A DNA stretch of 64,000 nucleotides from Kribbella sp. ALI-6-A (GTDB lineage: Bacteria; Actinomycetota; Actinomycetes; Propionibacteriales; Kribbellaceae): positions 1 to 64,000 of the forward strand of contig NZ_MTQN01000010.1 in NCBI RefSeq assembly GCF_001984195.1. Reading direction: 5' to 3'. Under the pieces are notes generated by a model, which saw nothing but the letters and a program-made list of their open reading frames with translations, made no database searches and was not told where the DNA came from. Numbering within the stretch: the stretch's first letter is position 1; each line of letters starts with the position of its first letter. Positions 1 through 10,643 of this stretch are shown piece after piece. The position numbers were made by a program, and so were the translations under genes.

Positions 1-84
1 TGGTTTTCCTGCCCGTATTTTGAGAACTGTATAGTGGACGCGAGCATCTTTTGTAAGCGATTTTATTGTTCCTTTGTATGTGTG
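1..84 (+). other. 3' end of the 16S-23S internal transcribed spacer
   Basis: This AT-richer stretch directly precedes mature 23S. It contains the segment TTGAGAACTGTATAGTGG, which resembles the conserved antitermination/processing leader seen upstream of actinobacterial 23S genes. No tRNA is visible in it. The 16S gene would lie just upstream, outside the window. The 84/85 boundary is inferred from similarity to known 23S ends. Confidence 0.7.
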
Positions 85-3208
<3,124 letters not shown>

Positions 3209-3342
3209 AACACCACATTGTGGTCATGTATTGGGACATTTATTGCTGCGTAACGATGTTCGCGTTCACTGTACGGTTCCCGGAATACGGTCAACCCCAG
3301 CCCGTTTGTGGTTTGTGTGTGTTGGTTGATATTTCTATAGAG

Positions 3343-3461
3343 TTACGGTGACCATAGCGTCGGGGAAACACCCAGTCTCCATTCCGAACCTGGAAGTTAA
3401 GCCCGACAGCGCCGATGGTACTGCGACCGGGAGGTCGTGGGAGAGTAGGACGTCGCCGGAC
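3343..3461 (+). rRNA. rrf: 5S ribosomal RNA
   Basis: The 5S core GTTAAGCCCGACAGCGCCGATGG-type region (near 3397) and the GGGAGAGTAGGACGTCGCC 3' part are present in the correct order. The ends (TTACGGTG... and ...CGCCGGAC) can pair as helix I. It lies about 135 nt after 23S, the standard operon order, and is followed within 10 nt by a strong terminator hairpin. Ends are accurate to a few bases. Confidence 0.96.
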
Positions 3462-3470
3462 ATTCACACT

Positions 3471-3503
3471 GTTAAGGGCCACCCCATCCGGGTGGCCCTT
3501 AAC
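3471..3503 (+). terminator. rRNA operon terminator hairpin
   Basis: A perfect 14-bp inverted repeat (3471-3484 with 3490-3503, arm GTTAAGGGCCACCC) encloses a 5-nt loop (CATCC). It sits 10 nt after 5S, where an rRNA operon should end. Only a weak T-rich tail (ATTTGTC) follows, which is common in high-GC actinobacteria. Confidence 0.85.
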
Positions 3504-3586
3504 ATTTGTCGGGGGTCCGAGAGCACGTCCGGCACCCTGTACTTTTGTCTGAGCGCTACAACCTCGTACGACCGTTAGGAGTCACC

Positions 3587-5590
3587 GTGGCTACGCCACC
3601 TCGCAACCCCCGTTCCGGCTCGGGTGATCGCCGTGGTTCGTCCGGCGGTGCCGGGCGTCCCGGTCGAGCAGGCGGTGGGCGTTCCGACTCCACTGACCGT
3701 GGTCGACCGGGCGCCGGCAGCTCGGGTGGATCAAGCAGTTCTGGTTCCTCTGGTGGCTCGGGCTACCGAGGCGCTTCCAGCCGTGGAGACGGTCCTCGGA
3801 CCGGAGGCCCGCGCAGTGGCGGTGCGCCGCGCTCTGGTGGAGCTCCCCGTTCCGGTGGAGCTCCCCGTTCGGGTGGCGCTCCTCGAACGGGCGGACCGCG
3901 GACCGGTGCTCCCCGTGACGGTGACAACCGTCGGGGATTCGCTGGTTCCCGTGGGGACGACAAGGGCGAGCGGGACCCGTTCAAGGGTCAGCTGTCCGGG
4001 GACTCCCGGGGTGACGACCGTGGTGGGTACCGCGGCCGGCGTGACCAGGACGGTTTCCGGCGCGACGAGCGTCCCTCAGGTCCGCGTGGAGGTCAGCGCG
4101 ACGACCGTGGAGGCTCGAGAGACGACCGCGGTGGGTCTCGCGCAGGCGGTGGCCGTGACGATCGCGGAGGATTCCGGGACGACCGCGGAGCTTCGCGCGA
4201 CGACCGGGGCGGCGCCCGTGATGGTGGCTTCCGGCGGGACGATCGGTCCGGTGGACGCGCTGAGCGGCCGGCCGGCGGTTTCCGCCGTGACGACCGGGAC
4301 GACCGCGGTGCGCGTGGTGGTGAGCGGTCCGGCGGTTACTCGCGTGACGACCGTGGCGGTTCCCGTGGTGGCGAGCGGTCTGGTGGGTTCAACCGCGACG
4401 ATCGCGGTGGTTCCCGTGGGGCTGAGCGGTCCGGTGGGTTCCAGCGGGACGAGCGCGGTGCTTCGCGTGGTGGCGAGCGGTCTGGTGGGTTCAACCGCGA
4501 TGACCGTGGTGGCGCCCGTGGGGCCGAACGGACCGGCGGCGCCCGGCGCGAAGAACGTGGCGGTCGGGACAAGCGGGGAACCGGTGGGCCTCGGCGGGAC
4601 GAGCGGGTTGCGGGACGGCGGGACGTCCGCGGCCGTGACAATCGGCGGGACGACCGGCGGGACGAGGAGAAGGCCGGTCCGCGGCGCGACGATCCGCCGA
4701 TTCCGGCCGGGATCACCGGTGCGGAGCTCGACCGGGGGGTCAAGGCGGAGCTGCGGTCGTTGCCGCGCAGTCTGGCCGACCTGGTCGCTCAGCACCTGGT
4801 CGCGTCCGGACAGTTCCTCGACGACAACCCCGAGCTGGCCTACCAGCACGCCCGGACCGCGCGCCGGCTGGCCGCGCGACTGGGTGGTGTCCGCGAGGCG
4901 GTCGCCATCACGGCGTACCTGGCTGAGCACTACGACGAGGCGCTGACCGAGTTCCGTGCGGTTCGGCGGATGACCGGTAACAACGAGGTGCTGCCGATGA
5001 TGGCCGACTGCGAGCGTGCGCTCGGCCGGCCGGAGAAGGCGCTCGCGCTGTCGCGGGAGAAGATCGTGCTGCAGCTCGAGGAGGCCTCGCAGATCGAGAT
5101 GCTGATCGTCGCGGCCGGCGCCCGGCGGGACATGGGCCAGACCGCGGCGGCGATCCAGACTCTCGAGGTGCCGGAGCTGACCAAGCGGACGCGCGCCGAG
5201 TGGCTGCCGCGCCTGCGGTACGCGTACGCCGACGCGCTGGCCGAGGCGGGCCGGACCGAGGACGCGTTGATCTGGTTCCACCGTGCTGCCGGTGCGGACG
5301 CCGATGGTTCCACCGGTGCGGCTGAGCGCGCGGCGGAGCTGGAAGGTCTGCGCTTCACCGACCTCGACGACGAGGACGACGACGTGATCGTCGAGGTCAC
5401 CGACGAGGACGACGAGCTCGACCAGGACGACCTGGACGAGAACATCGACCTCGACGACGACGGCGCGGACGCTGACACCGCCGACGACGCCGAGGACGAC
5501 TCGGTGGCCGGCAGCACGGACGAGATCGTGGTCGACGACGCACTCGACGGGCAGGTCGACGTCGACGCCGAGGACACCGGCAAGAACTGA
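3587..5590 (+). CDS. TPR protein with long Arg/Gly/Asp-rich repeat domain and acidic tail
   Basis: Encodes about 667 residues from the GTG at 3587, chosen because TTAGGAG lies 5-6 nt upstream; an earlier in-frame ATG at 3506 has no ribosome-binding site. Residues 1 to about 370 are low complexity: Ser/Gly first, then GGAPRS hexapeptide repeats (near 3811-3890), then RDDRGG/RSGGF units resembling eukaryotic RGG boxes. Residues about 385-585 form an alpha-helical tetratricopeptide-like domain (…LADLVAQHLVASG…, AYQHARTARRLAARLG). The last 80 residues are almost all Asp/Glu. Family knowledge: actinobacterial TPR proteins with RGG-like heads are annotated but uncharacterised. Inference: the basic/Gly head suggests RNA binding. 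No signal peptide is seen. Confidence 0.85.
   Translation: MATPPRNPRSGSGDRRGSSGGAGRPGRAGGGRSDSTDRGRPGAGSSGGSSSSGSSGGSGYRGASSRGDGPRTGGPRSGGAPRSGGAPRSGGAPRSGGAPRTGGPRTGAPRDGDNRRGFAGSRGDDKGERDPFKGQLSGDSRGDDRGGYRGRRDQDGFRRDERPSGPRGGQRDDRGGSRDDRGGSRAGGGRDDRGGFRDDRGASRDDRGGARDGGFRRDDRSGGRAERPAGGFRRDDRDDRGARGGERSGGYSRDDRGGSRGGERSGGFNRDDRGGSRGAERSGGFQRDERGASRGGERSGGFNRDDRGGARGAERTGGARREERGGRDKRGTGGPRRDERVAGRRDVRGRDNRRDDRRDEEKAGPRRDDPPIPAGITGAELDRGVKAELRSLPRSLADLVAQHLVASGQFLDDNPELAYQHARTARRLAARLGGVREAVAITAYLAEHYDEALTEFRAVRRMTGNNEVLPMMADCERALGRPEKALALSREKIVLQLEEASQIEMLIVAAGARRDMGQTAAAIQTLEVPELTKRTRAEWLPRLRYAYADALAEAGRTEDALIWFHRAAGADADGSTGAAERAAELEGLRFTDLDDEDDDVIVEVTDEDDELDQDDLDENIDLDDDGADADTADDAEDDSVAGSTDEIVVDDALDGQVDVDAEDTGKN
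4325..4528 (+). repeat. 51-bp tandem repeat encoding a 17-residue RGG-like unit
   Basis: Four consecutive 51-bp units (4325-4375, 4376-4426, 4427-4477, 4478-4528) encode variants of RSGGFNRDDRGGSRGGE. A fifth diverged unit follows. The repeat keeps frame, so unit gain or loss would lengthen or shorten the disordered region without a frameshift. Confidence 0.85.
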
Positions 5591-5597
5591 TCGAACG

Positions 5598-5628
5598 AAA
5601 AGCCCGGGACACCATGTCCCGGGCTTTT
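5598..5628. terminator. Bidirectional intrinsic terminator
   Basis: A perfect 14-bp stem AAAAGCCCGGGACA / TGTCCCGGGCTTTT with loop CCA lies between two convergent genes. It begins with an A-run and ends with a T-run, so it can work as a classical rho-independent terminator in both directions. Confidence 0.92.
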
Positions 5629-5640
5629 CTGCGTTCTGGA

Positions 5641-6804
5641 TCAGTCGAGCGTGCGGAACAACAACCCAACCCGCGGCTTCGGCCCGAACGACGTCGCCTT
5701 CTGCGGCAGCACGATGCCCCGGACAGCAGACTGCAGCACCTGGTCCAGCCGGGGCGCCACAAGCTCCACAGCGGCCCGTGACGGCCCGGCCAGCGCCAGT
5801 GCGTCCGCCAGCGCGTGGTGGAACGTCACGTCGTCCACCGGCACGCCCCACGCCGGCAGGAGCTCCTCGTGCAGCAGCGCCACCGTCGGCTCCACCCGGT
5901 ACGCAGTGGACCGCAGAGTGACCCAGGACGACCCGTCGGAGACAGCCACCCGGTCCGGTACGTCGTCGACGCGCCCAGGCAGCACCTGCCAGCTCCCCGG
6001 CGTACGGCGCTGCACTGTCTCCAGCGACAGCCCAGGCACCAGCCGGTGGATCGGGTCCAGGGTGAGCGGATGCCGCTCGTTGTCGACCAGCATGGCGAGC
6101 CCCGCCGACGTCCCTGGGCGGTGCGGCTCGCGCCGCGCCCTCTCCAGGTACGCCGCGTACCGGTGGTGGCCGTCGGCGATCAGTGCCTCGTGCTGGGCGA
6201 GCTCGGCGGCGATCACCGCGAGCTCGTCGGGGTCCTCGATCCGCCAGATCCGGTGGTGCGCGCCGTTCTCGGTGTCGGCGACCAGCCACGGTTCACCCGA
6301 GCGGGCCGCGTCGACGGCGTCGCTGGCCGCGCCACCACCGCCGTACGCGAGCAGGATCGGTTCCAGGTCCGCGTCGGTGGCGGTCATCAGCTCGAACCGG
6401 TCATCGACCCACTGGGGCATGACGTTCTCGTGAGGGAGCACTACGCGGCGCTCGGGGTCCAACGACAGCGCCCCGACCAGACCGCACAGCACTGCCCCCT
6501 GGAACTGCTGCTCGTAGACGTAGAGAGCGGGCCTGCGGTCCTGGACCACGACGCCGGCGCGCTGCCAGTCAACCAATCGCCGGGCGGCGCCGTCGTACCG
6601 GCTGGAACCGAGTTCGGGGTCGCGTGGAAGGATGAGCCTCACCATGTTGTGCAGATCAGAATCAGTCAGCCGCCGGACCAGCGCCGGTTCCAGCACGTCG
6701 TACGGCGGTGACGTGACCGCGCCGAGCCCGCTCACCTTGCCCGCGACGAACCGCCAGGCACGCAACGGCTCCAGGCGCAGGGTGGCATCCGACATGGGCG
6801 GCAT
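5641..6804 (-). CDS. DUF1015 family protein
   Basis: About 387 residues. It matches the DUF1015 family by the N-terminal LRAWRFV…SPPYDVL segment, the VLPHENV motif and the ADGHHRYAAYLERAR motif. The biochemical role of the family is unknown. Two in-frame ATGs are possible (6804 and 6795); neither has a strong Shine-Dalgarno, and MSDATLRLEPLRAW from 6795 is also plausible (384 residues). It is divergent from the HAD phosphatase gene, with only 15-24 nt between starts, so their promoters must overlap each other or the coding ends. It ends at a shared bidirectional terminator. Confidence 0.9.
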   Translation of the reverse strand: MPPMSDATLRLEPLRAWRFVAGKVSGLGAVTSPPYDVLEPALVRRLTDSDLHNMVRLILPRDPELGSSRYDGAARRLVDWQRAGVVVQDRRPALYVYEQQFQGAVLCGLVGALSLDPERRVVLPHENVMPQWVDDRFELMTATDADLEPILLAYGGGGAASDAVDAARSGEPWLVADTENGAHHRIWRIEDPDELAVIAAELAQHEALIADGHHRYAAYLERARREPHRPGTSAGLAMLVDNERHPLTLDPIHRLVPGLSLETVQRRTPGSWQVLPGRVDDVPDRVAVSDGSSWVTLRSTAYRVEPTVALLHEELLPAWGVPVDDVTFHHALADALALAGPSRAAVELVAPRLDQVLQSAVRGIVLPQKATSFGPKPRVGLLFRTLD

Positions 6805-6819
6805 CGTACGGGGGGACCG

Positions 6820-7929
6820 ATGACGGCGAAACGCGAAGCGCCCGCACCACTGTCGGCCTGTGACGAACCGCTCGCCGCCCGGTACGACGTGGCGCTGCTC
6901 GATCTCGACGGCGTCGTCTACGTCGGACCCGACCCGGTCCCGGACGCGCCGGAGAACCTGCGCAAGGCCGCCGAGGAAGGCCTGCGGATCGGGTACATCA
7001 CCAACAACGCGAGCCGGCCCGCCTCGGTGGTCGCCGAGCACCTCGCGTCGTTCGGGCTGGACGTGACCGCCGACGACGTGGTCACCTCGGCGCAGGCCGC
7101 GGCGAAGCTGATCGCGGCGGAGTTCCCGGCCGAGTCGCCGGTGCTGGTGGTCGGCGGCGAGGGGCTGACCTCGGCGCTGGAGGAGTACGGGATGCGCCCG
7201 GTGCGGTCGAGCGACGCGCACCCGGTCGCGGTGGCGCAGGGTTTCCACCCGGACGTCAGCTGGGTGATGCTCGCCGACGGTGCGCACGCGATCAACGAGG
7301 GCGCCAAGTGGTACGCGACGAACCTCGACCTGACCATTCCCACCGCGGGCGGCATGGCGCCGGGCAACGGGACGCTGGTGCAGGCGATCCGGGCCGCGGT
7401 CGAGGTCGACCCGGTGGTGGCCGGCAAGCCCGAGCCGCCGCTGCTGGAGACCAGCATCGAACGCCTGCAGGCGAAACGGCCGCTGATGATCGGCGACCGG
7501 CTCGACTCGGACATCGCCGGCGCGCACGCGGTCGGCATCGCCAGCCTGTGGGTCGCCACCGGTGTGCACGACGCCCACGACCTGGCCCGGGCGCCCAAGG
7601 ACCAGCGGCCGACGTACATCGCGCCGGATCTGAGTGCGCTCGCGCTGCCGCAGCCCGGCGTCCAGGTGGAAGGTGGCAAGCACACCTGCGGGGGCTGGAC
7701 GGCCGAGGTCGTGAACGGCTCGGTCACGGTGAAGGGCGAGGGCGAGCCGTACGACGGACTGCGCGCGATCCTGTCCGCCGTGTGGGCCGCCACCGACCAG
7801 CCCGCGAAGACCACCAAGCCGACCGCGAAGTCGGCCACCCGCGGTCGCCGTCCGCTGCCGAAGCCGGGTCCCGCGCTCGGCTCGATCGCGATCGACGCCG
7901 CGCTGCACCGGGTGGGACTCGACAAGTAG
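6820..7929 (+). CDS. HAD-IIA family phosphatase (NagD/Rv1692-like)
   Basis: 369 residues. HAD motif I is DLDGVVYVG (residues about 28-36), motif II region is ITNNASRPA, the conserved Lys is in AGKPEPPLL, and motif III/IV is MIGDRLDSDIAGA. The type IIA cap domain lies between motifs II and III. The Mycobacterium tuberculosis orthologue at this syntenic position, Rv1692, is a glycerol-3-phosphate phosphatase, so recycling of phospholipid-derived glycerol phosphate is a reasonable inference. The final ~80 residues form an unusual extension ending in a basic segment. It begins the conserved block leading to tlyA-nadK-recN. Confidence 0.92.
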   Translation: MTAKREAPAPLSACDEPLAARYDVALLDLDGVVYVGPDPVPDAPENLRKAAEEGLRIGYITNNASRPASVVAEHLASFGLDVTADDVVTSAQAAAKLIAAEFPAESPVLVVGGEGLTSALEEYGMRPVRSSDAHPVAVAQGFHPDVSWVMLADGAHAINEGAKWYATNLDLTIPTAGGMAPGNGTLVQAIRAAVEVDPVVAGKPEPPLLETSIERLQAKRPLMIGDRLDSDIAGAHAVGIASLWVATGVHDAHDLARAPKDQRPTYIAPDLSALALPQPGVQVEGGKHTCGGWTAEVVNGSVTVKGEGEPYDGLRAILSAVWAATDQPAKTTKPTAKSATRGRRPLPKPGPALGSIAIDAALHRVGLDK

Positions 7930-7947
7930 GTCGATTCGGCCTCGCTG

Positions 7948-8139
7948 TCAGAGGTGCTGTCTGAGCTGGTGCGCGATCCGGGCGATGCGTCGGCTGCGCG
8001 TGGTGGCGACGACGGCTCGCACGGGTACGGGGTGCTCGCGGCCGTGGAGTTCTAGCTCCAGCTGGTTGAGGCAGTCGCAGTTCACGCCCCACCAGCCGTC
8101 GTAGTACGCGGAGTGCACGGCGGCGATGTCCGCGAGCAC
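7948..8139 (-). CDS. Small hypothetical protein or gene remnant
   Basis: A minus-strand frame ends at 7948 and gives 63 residues from a GTG at 8139. The composition looks protein-like, not like a shadow frame: ADIAAVHSAYYDGWW, VNCDCLNQLELELHG, then a basic helix TRSRRIARIAHQLRQHL. It occupies a gap that would otherwise be empty between two plus-strand genes. No Shine-Dalgarno precedes the GTG, and the sense of the frame continues upstream for about 12 codons (LLTTRRFVL) without a good start. The 5' part may therefore have been lost. I do not recognise the family. Confidence 0.4.
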   Translation of the reverse strand: MLADIAAVHSAYYDGWWGVNCDCLNQLELELHGREHPVPVRAVVATTRSRRIARIAHQLRQHL

Positions 8140-8244
8140 GAATCGGCGGGTGGTGAGCAGTTCGGTTCGCTGGCCGGGGGGCGTCCGGGGTGGTGTCGGA
8201 CGGCCGGCGCGATACCGTTGCTGGGACGACGCGAGGAGGCAGTC

Positions 8245-8727
8245 ATGGTGATGGACGCACTGCGCGGCTACGTACAGCTGGCGAACGGCCTGACCGAGGT
8301 GACCCGGCAGCGGGCCCAGCAGGCGGCGAAGGCGCTGCTGCAGCAGACGGGGGCCGACGCGCTGACGACCAAGGTCACCGACCTGGCCGACGAGATCGTT
8401 GCCACCAGCAAGAGCAACCGGCAGTTGCTGCAGGCGATCGTGGCCAACGAGGTCGAGGGCGCGGTGTCGCGGCTCGGGTTCGTGCGCAGCGAGGAGGTCG
8501 GCGTACTGGAGCGGCGGGTGGACCGGCTCGAGCGGGAGCTGGCCGTGACGCGGGCGGCTGCCGAGGCGGCCGGATCGGTCGCGGCGACGGCAGCCGGTAC
8601 GGCGGCGGCCGCGGCGGAGAAGTCCGAGCCGCTGGCGAAGCCCGCGGTGAAGAAGTCCGCGGCGCCGGTGGCGAAGAAGCCCGCGGTGAAGAAGGCGGCC
8701 AAGAAGGCGCCGGCGAAGAAGGCGTGA
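8245..8727 (+). CDS. Phasin-like protein with Lys/Ala-rich histone-like tail
   Basis: 160 residues from ATG 8245 (GAGGAGG 6-8 nt upstream). Residues 1-100 form an amphipathic helical region (LRGYVQLANGLTEVTRQRAQ…) like polyhydroxyalkanoate granule-associated/phasin-type proteins, with a heptad-like coiled coil VLERRVDRLERELAV. Residues about 128-160 are KKPAVKKAAKKAPAKK-type repeats as in H1-like or HupB tails, likely binding nucleic acid or other polyanions. A TACCGT box at 8213 could be its -10 element, but no clear -35 is seen. The next gene starts 1 nt after the stop, so they are probably cotranscribed. Granule binding is inference. Confidence 0.85.
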   Translation: MVMDALRGYVQLANGLTEVTRQRAQQAAKALLQQTGADALTTKVTDLADEIVATSKSNRQLLQAIVANEVEGAVSRLGFVRSEEVGVLERRVDRLERELAVTRAAAEAAGSVAATAAGTAAAAAEKSEPLAKPAVKKSAAPVAKKPAVKKAAKKAPAKKA

Positions 8728-8728
8728 C

Positions 8729-9766
8729 GTGACCGACCACCCTGGCGAGCAGGCGCCCGCCATCGACCCGGACGTCGAGCCCGGCTTCGACCCCGAGCCG
8801 GGCGAGCGCCCGGCCCCGGACTACGACACCGAGCCGGAGCCGGAGGACACCGAGCAGACCTTCGCGGCGTCGGTTGACGACGCGGCTGTCGCGGAGGCCG
8901 AGCGGCGCGCTGAGGCGGAGTTCCAGGCGGAGCTCGAGGCCGAGGAGGCTGAGCGACGCGCCGCGGCGGAGCTGGAGGCCGAGCTGAGAGCCGAGGCGGA
9001 GTTCCAGGCGGAGCTGGAAGCCGAGGAGGCCGAACGCCGTGCCGCGGCGGAGCTGGAGGCCGAGCAGCGCGCCGAAGCCGAGCTGATGGCCGAACTGGAG
9101 GCCGAGGAAGCCGCCAAGGCCGCCGCGTCCGCACCGGAAACCCCTGCTCCCAGCCCGGCCGCACCGGCGGCGGACACGCCGAAGCCGGGTGTTCCGGACG
9201 GGTTCGCGCCGAAGCCGGCTGCGCCGGGCGGATTCGCGCCGAAGCCCGGTGCCCCGGGCGGCTTCGCGCCGAAGCCCGCGGCTCCGGCCGGTACGCCGCC
9301 GCGGCCTGGGCCGCCGGCGGGATTCCCACCCCGGCCGGCGCCGCCGACCCAGGGCTTCGCGTCTCGCCCGACTCCGCCGTCGCCAGGATTCCCACCCCGT
9401 CCGGCTGCGCCGTCCGGCCAGCCGGGTTCCGGCGCCCAGCCCACGCCGGTCTCGGCTGCAGACGGGCGCGACACACTCGGCCAGAGCGCCTACGACGAGG
9501 CACGCGGCAACGCGGCGGCGCCTGCGAGCAGCTACTCGGCAGCGGAGGATTCCGCAGGTCGCGAGTCGAGCGGGGCTGAATCGGCCGGTCGGAGCCGCGA
9601 GTTCTCCGAGGACGACGTCCATCCTCTGGTGGAGGAGACGATGACGCGGCTCGACGGGTTGCGGGACCTGCCGGTGAGTGAGCATGCGGAGGTTTACGCC
9701 GAGCTGCACGAGCGGTTGCAGTCGGCGCTGGTGGAGGCGGACGCCGAACCGGGCGACCGGGGCTGA
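8729..9766 (+). CDS. Glu/Ala-rich coiled-coil and Pro-rich protein with conserved C-terminal domain
   Basis: 345 residues from GTG 8729, immediately after the previous stop. Residues 1-50 are acidic. Residues about 55-130 are a highly charged predicted coiled coil built of 27-residue repeats. Residues about 145-235 are Pro/Gly-rich, with repeats like GGFAPKPAAP. The last ~50 residues (DVHPLVEETMTRLDGLRDLP…) resemble the small stand-alone protein found just upstream of tlyA in many actinobacteria (Rv1693 position). I infer that this small domain has acquired a long repeat-rich N-terminal extension. Function unknown; no signal peptide or membrane segment. Confidence 0.82.
   Translation: MTDHPGEQAPAIDPDVEPGFDPEPGERPAPDYDTEPEPEDTEQTFAASVDDAAVAEAERRAEAEFQAELEAEEAERRAAAELEAELRAEAEFQAELEAEEAERRAAAELEAEQRAEAELMAELEAEEAAKAAASAPETPAPSPAAPAADTPKPGVPDGFAPKPAAPGGFAPKPGAPGGFAPKPAAPAGTPPRPGPPAGFPPRPAPPTQGFASRPTPPSPGFPPRPAAPSGQPGSGAQPTPVSAADGRDTLGQSAYDEARGNAAAPASSYSAAEDSAGRESSGAESAGRSREFSEDDVHPLVEETMTRLDGLRDLPVSEHAEVYAELHERLQSALVEADAEPGDRG
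8906..9067 (+). repeat. 81-bp direct repeat encoding a 27-residue coiled-coil unit
   Basis: Two full units (8906-8986 and 8987-9067) encode near-identical RAEAEFQAELEAEEAERR… segments. A third, partial unit runs to about 9115. The DNA similarity of the units indicates internal tandem duplication. Confidence 0.8.
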
Positions 9767-9780
9767 CTGGAAAGGGTCGC

Positions 9781-10599
9781 GTGGCCAAGGGAGGCGTCAA
9801 GCGGTCTCGGCTGGATGCGGAGCTGGTACGGCGTGGGCTGGCCCGATCGCGCGAGCACGCCAGCGAGCTGGTGGCTGCGGGGCGCGTGAAGGTCGCGGGG
9901 ACGGTGGCGACGAAACCCGCCACCGGCGTGGGCGCCGACGCGGCGATCCTCGTCGACACCTCCGAGGTCGACGACCCGGGCTACGCGAGTCGCGGCGCGC
10001 ACAAGCTGATCGGCGCGCTGGAGGCGTTCAGCGGCGTACAGGTGAAGGGGCGGCGGTGTCTTGACGCCGGAGCGTCCACCGGCGGATTCACCGATGTGCT
10101 GCTGCGCAACGACGCCGCCAGTGTGATCGCGGTCGACGTCGGCTACGGCCAGCTGGTGTGGGCGTTGCAGACCGACGAGCGCGTCACGGTGATGGACCGG
10201 ACGAACGTCCGCACGCTGACGCTGGAGGCGATCGGCGGTGAGCCGGTCGATCTGGTGGTCAGCGACCTCAGCTTCATCTCGCTCACGCTGGTGATGCCGG
10301 CGCTGCTCGCGGTGGTGAAACCCGACGGCGACCTGGTGCTGATGGTGAAGCCGCAGTTCGAGGTCGGCAAGGAACGGCTCGGCAAGGGCGGCGTCGTGCG
10401 CGACCCCGAGTTGCGGGCCGACGCGGTGCGCGGCGTGGCGGCGAAGGCGGCCGAGCTGGGCTGGGGTGTGCAGGGTGTCGCGGCCAGCCCGTTGCCCGGT
10501 CCGTCCGGAAATGTCGAGTACTTCCTGTGGATACGGCGTTCGGCACCACCTCTCGATGAGACGATGCTCCAGAACGCCGTCGAGAACGGTCCCCGATGA
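9781..10599 (+). CDS. tlyA: TlyA family 2'-O-methyltransferase (16S/23S rRNA)
   Basis: 272 residues from GTG 9781 (GGAAAGGG upstream). An N-terminal S4 RNA-binding domain (RLDAELVRRGLARSREHASE, residues about 10-60) is followed by an FtsJ-like Rossmann methyltransferase domain with the SAM motif LDAGASTGGFTDVLL (about 86-100) and VVSDLSFISL. Known family role: 2'-O-methylation of C1409 in 16S and C1920 in 23S rRNA, which creates the capreomycin/viomycin binding context. Older annotations call it hemolysin. It lies between the coiled-coil gene and nadK, as in mycobacteria. Confidence 0.96.
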   Translation: MAKGGVKRSRLDAELVRRGLARSREHASELVAAGRVKVAGTVATKPATGVGADAAILVDTSEVDDPGYASRGAHKLIGALEAFSGVQVKGRRCLDAGASTGGFTDVLLRNDAASVIAVDVGYGQLVWALQTDERVTVMDRTNVRTLTLEAIGGEPVDLVVSDLSFISLTLVMPALLAVVKPDGDLVLMVKPQFEVGKERLGKGGVVRDPELRADAVRGVAAKAAELGWGVQGVAASPLPGPSGNVEYFLWIRRSAPPLDETMLQNAVENGPR

Positions 10600-10643
10600 G
10601 TCCCCGGTGAGTGACGCTGTGAGCGAGCAGAAGGCAGGTCCGC

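Noticed and set aside
3811..4560. A CRISPR array in the repeat-rich region after 5S
   Set aside because: Repeats are in frame within a coding sequence, without unique spacers of constant size.
4076..6289. A 737-codon minus-strand frame opposite the RGG/TPR gene
   Set aside because: Low-complexity antisense of a GC-rich repeat gene; it crosses a bidirectional terminator and overlaps two convincing genes.
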